Source: Streptomyces polyasparticus (GTDB lineage Bacteria > Actinomycetota > Actinomycetes > Streptomycetales > Streptomycetaceae). Taken from it: a stretch of DNA of 64,000 nucleotides. The stretch is taken from NCBI RefSeq assembly GCF_014493765.1, contig NZ_JACTVJ010000024.1:62001-126000 (forward strand), written 5' to 3'. Under the pieces are notes generated by a model, which had not been told where the DNA came from, made no database searches, and was given only the letters and a program-made list of their open reading frames with translations. Numbering within the stretch: position 1 is the first letter of the stretch; each line of letters opens with the position of its first letter. The position numbers and the translations under genes are program-made. Below are positions 60,247 to 64,000 of this stretch, piece by piece.

Positions 60247-60528
60247 ATGAACCGCAGTGAGCTGGTGGCCGCGCTGGCCGACCGCGCCGAGGTGACCCGC
60301 AAGGACGCCGACGCCGTGCTGGCCGCGTTCGCCGAGACCGTCGGCGAGATCGTCGCCAAGGGCGACGAGAAGGTCACCATCCCCGGCTTCCTCACCTTCG
60401 AGCGCACCCACCGTGCCGCTCGTACCGCCCGCAACCCGCAGACCGGCGAGCCGATCAACATCCCGGCCGGCTACAGCGTGAAGGTTTCGGCGGGCTCGAA
60501 GCTGAAGGAAGCGGCCAAGGGTAAGTAA
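60247..60528 (+). CDS. hup: HU-family nucleoid-associated DNA-binding protein
   Basis: The 93-residue protein, MNRSELVAALADRAEVTRKD, then VTIPGFLTFERTHRAARTAR and NPQTGEPINIPAGYSVKVSA, has the HU core with the arm prolines. It ends in SKLKEAAKGK without the long Lys/Pro tail of the HupS type, so it corresponds to the vegetative HupA/HU1. It bends and compacts DNA as a homodimer. ATG 60247 is ten bases after GGGAG. A stem-loop follows the stop. The neighbourhood with murA is conserved in Streptomyces. Confidence 0.96.
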   Translation: MNRSELVAALADRAEVTRKDADAVLAAFAETVGEIVAKGDEKVTIPGFLTFERTHRAARTARNPQTGEPINIPAGYSVKVSAGSKLKEAAKGK

Positions 60529-60540
60529 GTCCTTGTCTCG

Positions 60541-60577
60541 CGAAGGGGTCACCGGGTCCGTCCCGGTGGCCCCTTCG
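60541..60577 (+). terminator. Terminator of hup
   Basis: CGAAGGGGTCACCGGG and CCCGGTGGCCCCTTCG form a 16-bp stem with one mismatch and a 5-nt loop. There is no T-run; the next bases are GCATTCCCC. Confidence 0.75.
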
Positions 60578-60594
60578 GCATTCCCCATCCAGCC

Positions 60595-60740
60595 CCTGCG
60601 GCGCTTCGGCAGACCATTCAGCCCCTGCGGCGTTTGAGCAGATCCGAACGGAGTTCGGGTGCCGGGGTCCAGGGCGGAGCCCCGGTTTCGGGAAGGGGCG
60701 GGGTGGGGGAAGAGGCCCGCCGCAGGCGCAACCGGCCCGC
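60595..60740. repeat. G-rich intergenic repeat, copy C
   Basis: The stretch between hup and the HAD gene holds CAGCCCCTGCGGCG twice. It also has GGGTCCAGGGCGGAGCCCCGG and TTTCGGGAAGGGGCGGGGTGG (60687 onward), then GGCCCGCCGCAGGCGCAACC. The latter two correspond to sections of copies A and B. No gene is seen. Confidence 0.65.
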
Positions 60741-60757
60741 ACCCGAAGGCGAACCGG

Positions 60758-61393
60758 CTAGAACGAGACCTCGGCAAGCGACCGCACGAGCGTCGTACGC
60801 GGCCCCTTGGGGATGCCCGGGAGCGAAGGGACTGCCAGCAGACGGCAGCCCGCCGCAAGAGCCGCAGACGCCCCCGTGGGCGTGTCCTCGACGGCGAGGC
60901 ACAGCGACGGGTCCACGCCCAAGGACGAGGCCGCGTTCAAGTAGGGGTCCGGGAAAGGCTTCCCGCGCTCCGACTCGCCCTCCGCGAACGAGGCGTCGAA
61001 GCGATGGCGCCCGAGCGTGTCGAGGACCAGGTCGGCCACATGACGCTCGGAAGAGGTCACGAGCGCGGTGGGGACGCCGAGTTCCCGCACCCGGTCCAGA
61101 AGGGCGAGCGCACCCGGCTGCACCGTCACACCGCCCGCCACGGCCTCCGTGAAGGCCTTGTCCAGGACGCGGGCCACCTCATCCCGCGGACGCGCGGTGA
61201 GTTGATTCCGTACGAGCAGATCCGCGGCCACCGCGATCGTCGCACCCGCGAACGGCTCGAGCAGCGGCGCGGGCGCCAACCGCCCTTCGGCCGCGAGGAA
61301 TTCCCGTACGACATCGAGCCAGGCGTGCTCGGTGTCCACGAGCGTGCCGTCCATGTCGCAGAGCAGGGCGGCGGGAACAGGAAGAGTGACCAC
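60758..61393 (-). CDS. HAD-superfamily phosphatase (beta-phosphoglucomutase-like)
   Basis: The 211-residue protein starts at GTG 61393 with GGAGG seven bases upstream. Motif I is LLCDMDGTLVD (nucleophile Asp and DxD). A helical cap follows (FLAAEGRLAPAPLLEPFAG). Motif II is ALVTSSE, motif III is GKPFPDPYL, and motif IV is CLAVEDTPTGASAALAAG. It dephosphorylates a small phosphorylated metabolite in the cytosol; the substrate is unknown. It lies downstream of murA on the same strand, but a strong hairpin separates them. Confidence 0.9.
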   Translation of the reverse strand: MVTLPVPAALLCDMDGTLVDTEHAWLDVVREFLAAEGRLAPAPLLEPFAGATIAVAADLLVRNQLTARPRDEVARVLDKAFTEAVAGGVTVQPGALALLDRVRELGVPTALVTSSERHVADLVLDTLGRHRFDASFAEGESERGKPFPDPYLNAASSLGVDPSLCLAVEDTPTGASAALAAGCRLLAVPSLPGIPKGPRTTLVRSLAEVSF

Positions 61394-61414
61394 GGGTGAC
61401 CTCCGCAAACGAAA

Positions 61415-61448
61415 CCGGGGCGGCGCCAACCGAATGGCACCGCCCCGG
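61415..61448 (-). terminator. Terminator after murA
   Basis: CCGGGGCGGCGCC (61415-61427) and GGCACCGCCCCGG (61436-61448) pair with one mismatch and an 8-nt loop. It lies 20 bp after the murA stop on the minus strand. Confidence 0.75.
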
Positions 61449-61467
61449 AAACGTAACCGCAGAGGAT

Positions 61468-62814
61468 CTAGACGAGCGCACCGCCCGGCAGTTCGACCTT
61501 CGCGCCGAGCTCCATGAGCTTCTCCATGAAGTTCTCGTAGCCGCGGTTGATCAGGTCGATGCCGTGCACGCGGGACGTGCCCTGGGCCGCGAGCGCGGCG
61601 ATCAGGTACGAGAAGCCGCCGCGCAGGTCGGGGATGACGAGGTCAGCGCCCTGGAGTTTCGTCGGGCCCGAAACCACCGCGGAGTGCAGGAAGTTGCGTT
61701 GCCCGAACCGGCAGTCGGAGCCGCCCAGACACTCGCGGTAGAGCTGGATGTGCGCGCCCATCTGGTTGAGCGCGGAGGTGAAGCCGAGGCGCGACTCGTA
61801 CACCGTCTCGTGCACGATCGACAGGCCCGAGGCCTGCGTGAGCGCGACGACCAGGGGCTGCTGCCAGTCGGTCTGGAAGCCCGGGTGGACGTCCGTCTCC
61901 AGCGCTATGGCCTTGAGCGCGCCGCCGGGGTGCCAGAAGCGGATGCCCTCGTCGTCGATCTCGAAGGCGCCGCCGACCTTCCGGTACGTGTTGAGGAAGG
62001 TCATCATCGTGCGCTGCTGGGCGCCGCGCACATAGATGTTGCCCTCGGTCGCGAGCGCCGCGGAGGCCCAGGACGCGGCCTCCAGACGGTCGGAGAGCGC
62101 GTGGTGGTTGTAGCCGCCGAGCTTGTCGACACCGGTGATCCGGATGGTCCGGTCGGTGTCCATGGCGATGATCGCGCCCATCTTCTGCAGCACGCAGATG
62201 AGGTCCTCGATCTCCGGTTCCACGGCGGCGTTGGAGAGCTCGGTGACGCCCTCGGCGAGCACGGCCGTGAGCAGCACCTGCTCGGTGGCGCCCACGGACG
62301 GGTACGGCAGCCGGATCTTGCAGCCGCGCAGCCGCTGCGGGGCCTCCAGGTACTGGCCGTCCGCGCGCTTCTCGATGGTCGCGCCGAACTGGCGGAGCAC
62401 CTCGAAGTGGAAGTCGATCGGGCGGCCGCCGATGTCGCAGCCGCCGAGGCCCGGGATGAAGGCGTGGCCGAGGCGGTGCAGGAGCGGGCCGCAGAAGAGG
62501 ATCGGGATACGGGACGAACCCGCGTGCGCGTCGATGTCCGCGACGTTCGCGCTCTCGACGTGCGAGGGGTCCATCACGAGCTCGCCCGGCTCGTCGCCGG
62601 GGCGGACGGTCACACCGTGCAGCTGCAGCAGGCCACGCACCACGCGGACATCGCGGATGTCGGGCACATTGCGCAGCCGGCTCGGCCCGTGGCCGAGCAG
62701 TGCGGCGACCATCGCCTTGGGCACGAGGTTCTTAGCCCCGCGGACACGGATCTCGCCCTCGAGCGGGGTGCCGCCGTGGACAAGGAGTACGTCGTCGGTG
62801 CCGTTGACGGTCAT
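61468..62814 (-). CDS. murA: UDP-N-acetylglucosamine 1-carboxyvinyltransferase
   Basis: The 448-residue enzyme makes the first committed step of peptidoglycan synthesis from UDP-GlcNAc and PEP. The start is ATG 62814, before LLVHGGTPLEGEIRVRGAKN. The substrate pair Lys 28-Asn 29 is in RGAKNLVPK. The catalytic loop reads IPGLGGCDIGGRPIDFH with the fosfomycin-sensitive Cys present. Later marks are SNAAVEPEIEDL, and DLRGGFSYLIAALAA with the conserved Arg. The C-terminus is GAKVELPGGALV. The upstream frame to 62916 is not supported. It is divergent from the YqgE gene. Streptomyces may carry a second murA. Confidence 0.95.
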   Translation of the reverse strand: MTVNGTDDVLLVHGGTPLEGEIRVRGAKNLVPKAMVAALLGHGPSRLRNVPDIRDVRVVRGLLQLHGVTVRPGDEPGELVMDPSHVESANVADIDAHAGSSRIPILFCGPLLHRLGHAFIPGLGGCDIGGRPIDFHFEVLRQFGATIEKRADGQYLEAPQRLRGCKIRLPYPSVGATEQVLLTAVLAEGVTELSNAAVEPEIEDLICVLQKMGAIIAMDTDRTIRITGVDKLGGYNHHALSDRLEAASWASAALATEGNIYVRGAQQRTMMTFLNTYRKVGGAFEIDDEGIRFWHPGGALKAIALETDVHPGFQTDWQQPLVVALTQASGLSIVHETVYESRLGFTSALNQMGAHIQLYRECLGGSDCRFGQRNFLHSAVVSGPTKLQGADLVIPDLRGGFSYLIAALAAQGTSRVHGIDLINRGYENFMEKLMELGAKVELPGGALV

Positions 62815-63075
62815 GTATCTCGCGTTCCGATGAGTCGGGCAGGGGGGTCCGAAGGTGCAAGCGTAATGGCCGTACACCCATGTTCCGGAAGCCCGAAGAC
62901 GCTTCAGAACCGTCATGAGTTCGCCACAACACGAGCCGTTGCTTCGCAGTTGCGTACGGTCACCGGATCGCGGGTCCGGGTGTGAGGCCGGGCGAAAGCC
63001 GCGGCGCCCCGCTCACCACCGGATATGGGGCTGTGACACCCGCGTTCTGTCCACAGCGGCCGAATATGCGGGATC
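62815..63075. other. Divergent intergenic region between murA and the YqgE gene
   Basis: The 261 bp hold no supported gene. The plus-strand end has TATGCG (63066-63071) five bases before ATG 63076, a possible leaderless start. No inverted repeat of note was seen. Confidence 0.4.
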
Positions 63076-63654
63076 ATGTCGACCATGACCGAGGTGTCCT
63101 CGCTCACAGGGCGGTTGCTCGTGGCCACCCCCGCCCTGGCGGACCCGAACTTCGACCGCGCGGTCGTCCTCCTGCTCGACCACGACGAGAAGGGTTCGCT
63201 CGGCGTGGTCCTCAACCGGCCCACGCCCGTGGGCGTCGGCGACATTCTCGAAGGGTGGGCCGAGCTGGCCGGCGAGCCCGGTGTGGTGTTCCAGGGCGGA
63301 CCCGTATCGCTGGATTCGGCGCTCGGCGTGGCCGTGATCCCGGGCGATTCCACGGAGCGTGCGCCGCTCGGCTGGCGCCGGGTGCACGGAGCGATCGGGG
63401 TCGTGGACCTGGAGGCACCGCCGGAGCTGCTCGCGGCCGCGCTCGGTTCGCTGCGGATCTTCGCCGGATATTCGGGGTGGGGTCCGGGGCAGCTGGAGGA
63501 CGAGCTGGCCGATGGTGCCTGGTACGTGGTGGAGTCCGAGCCGGGGGATGTCTCCTCGCCGGTGCCGGAGAAGCTGTGGCGCGCGGTGCTGCGGCGGCAG
63601 CGCAGTGAGCTGGCGATGATCGCGACATATCCGGACGACCCATCCCTTAACTAG
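63076..63654 (+). CDS. YqgE/AlgH family protein (UPF0301)
   Basis: The 192-residue protein has the family frame: LTGRLLVATPALADPNFDRA, VVLLLDHDEKGSLGVVLNRP, VVFQGGPVSLDSALGV, RIFAGYSGWGPGQLEDEL and GDVSSPVPEKLW. The AlgH fold is described, but no biochemical activity is agreed. In some bacteria it affects exopolysaccharide gene expression. ATG 63076 or ATG 63085 may be the start; no RBS is evident. It lies 94 bp before the DUF3039 gene on the same strand. Confidence 0.9.
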   Translation: MSTMTEVSSLTGRLLVATPALADPNFDRAVVLLLDHDEKGSLGVVLNRPTPVGVGDILEGWAELAGEPGVVFQGGPVSLDSALGVAVIPGDSTERAPLGWRRVHGAIGVVDLEAPPELLAAALGSLRIFAGYSGWGPGQLEDELADGAWYVVESEPGDVSSPVPEKLWRAVLRRQRSELAMIATYPDDPSLN

Positions 63655-63736
63655 GCGATCTGCCCCTCAATCAAGAGAGCGCTCGCTTGTACGGGGTGTG
63701 GGTTGACGCCCGACCGCCTTTGGCCGAAGCCTTCGG

Positions 63737-63749
63737 TAGCCTTTGGATA
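63737..63749 (+). promoter_or_regulatory. Leaderless-type promoter of the DUF3039 gene
   Basis: TAGCCT (63737-63742) ends six bases before ATG 63749. A consensus TTGACG is at 63703-63708, but it is 28 bp away, too far for a normal -35. Confidence 0.5.
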
Positions 63750-64000
63750 TGAGCACTCTTGAGCCCGAGCGCGGCGCAGGTACGGGGACCCTCGTAGAGC
63801 CGACACCCCAGGTGTCGCATGGCGACGGCGACCACGAGCGCTACGCTCATTACGTCCAGAAGGACAAGATCATGGCGAGCGCCCTCGACGGCACCCCCGT
63901 CGTCGCGCTCTGCGGCAAGGTCTGGGTGCCGGGCCGCGACCCGAAGAAGTACCCCGTGTGCCCCCTGTGCAAGGAGATCTACGAGTCCATGGGGGACAGC
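63749..64000 (+). CDS. DUF3039 family protein, 3' end outside the window
   Basis: The open frame runs from ATG 63749 to the last base, 84 codons without a stop. It reads MSTLEPERGAGTGTLVEPTP, then HERYAHYVQKDKIMASALDG, VVALCGKVWVPGRDPKKYPV and CPLCKEIYESMG. The Cys residues in ALCGK and CPLC can bind zinc together. This matches the short actinobacterial DUF3039 proteins of about 90-100 residues, so only a few residues are missing. Function is unknown. It should be a soluble cytoplasmic protein. Confidence 0.8.
   Translation, partial: MSTLEPERGAGTGTLVEPTPQVSHGDGDHERYAHYVQKDKIMASALDGTPVVALCGKVWVPGRDPKKYPVCPLCKEIYESMGDS

Overview
The window is about 72% G+C chromosomal DNA from an actinomycete, almost certainly Streptomyces. 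The reasons are strong third-position GC bias, many GTG starts, several TAnnnT boxes 6-7 nt before a start codon (leaderless-type promoters), and a gene order I recognise from the S. coelicolor core chromosome: pkaA-pkaB-prfB, ftsEX-smpB-ssrA, matAB, narK-nnaR, sigU-rsuA-helD, malic enzyme, hup, murA. Functions are read from visible motifs. No database was searched.

Region 1 (1-18341) is a cell-envelope glycopolymer block. It holds a 5'-truncated UDP-sugar dehydrogenase, a TarS-like GT2, a polytopic GT-C-like protein, an acyltransferase-3, a TylF-like methyltransferase, two large GT2/TagF (CDP-polyol phosphotransferase) proteins and a GT4 enzyme, all on the plus strand. An L,D-transpeptidase, a second small methyltransferase and a third GT2/TagF protein follow on the minus strand. 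It looks like a wall teichoic-acid-like polymer assembly and decoration locus.

Region 2 (18415-22490) is a minus-strand sugar ABC importer (lipoprotein plus two permeases) without its own ATPase. The first permease carries an unusual extracytoplasmic insertion. Region 3 (22515-30544) has an FHA/EccC-like protein divergent from two membrane-anchored Ser/Thr kinases (pkaA, pkaB), then prfB. Region 4 (30628-38750) has a SNF2 helicase, a LAETG-anchored repeat surface protein, a zinc-ribbon membrane protein, ftsE, ftsX, an S41 peptidase, smpB and the tmRNA gene ssrA.

Region 5 (38782-46888) has small accessory genes, one of them frameshifted, then dacB and a translationally coupled three-gene mat operon (membrane protein, deacetylase/glycosyltransferase, acyltransferase) for a PNAG-type adhesive glycan. 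Region 6 (47028-53553) has a nitrate transporter with an NnaR-like HemD/winged-helix regulator, small accessory genes (one frameshifted) and an ECF sigma/anti-sigma pair. Region 7 (53628-64000) has a HelD-like RNA polymerase recycling helicase behind a structured leader, a divergent TetR/quinone oxidoreductase pair, malic enzyme, HU, a HAD phosphatase, murA, a YqgE protein and a truncated DUF3039 gene.

The observations most worth a second look are the helD leader hairpin that would bury its ribosome binding site, the EccC-like ATPase with a GPAGSGRS (Lys to Arg) P-loop, the ABC permease insertion, the pseudo-GT2/TagF protein, the candidate terminated small RNA before the malic enzyme, the third gene of the mat operon, the 11-bp tandem repeat before the SNF2 gene, and two frameshifted small genes.
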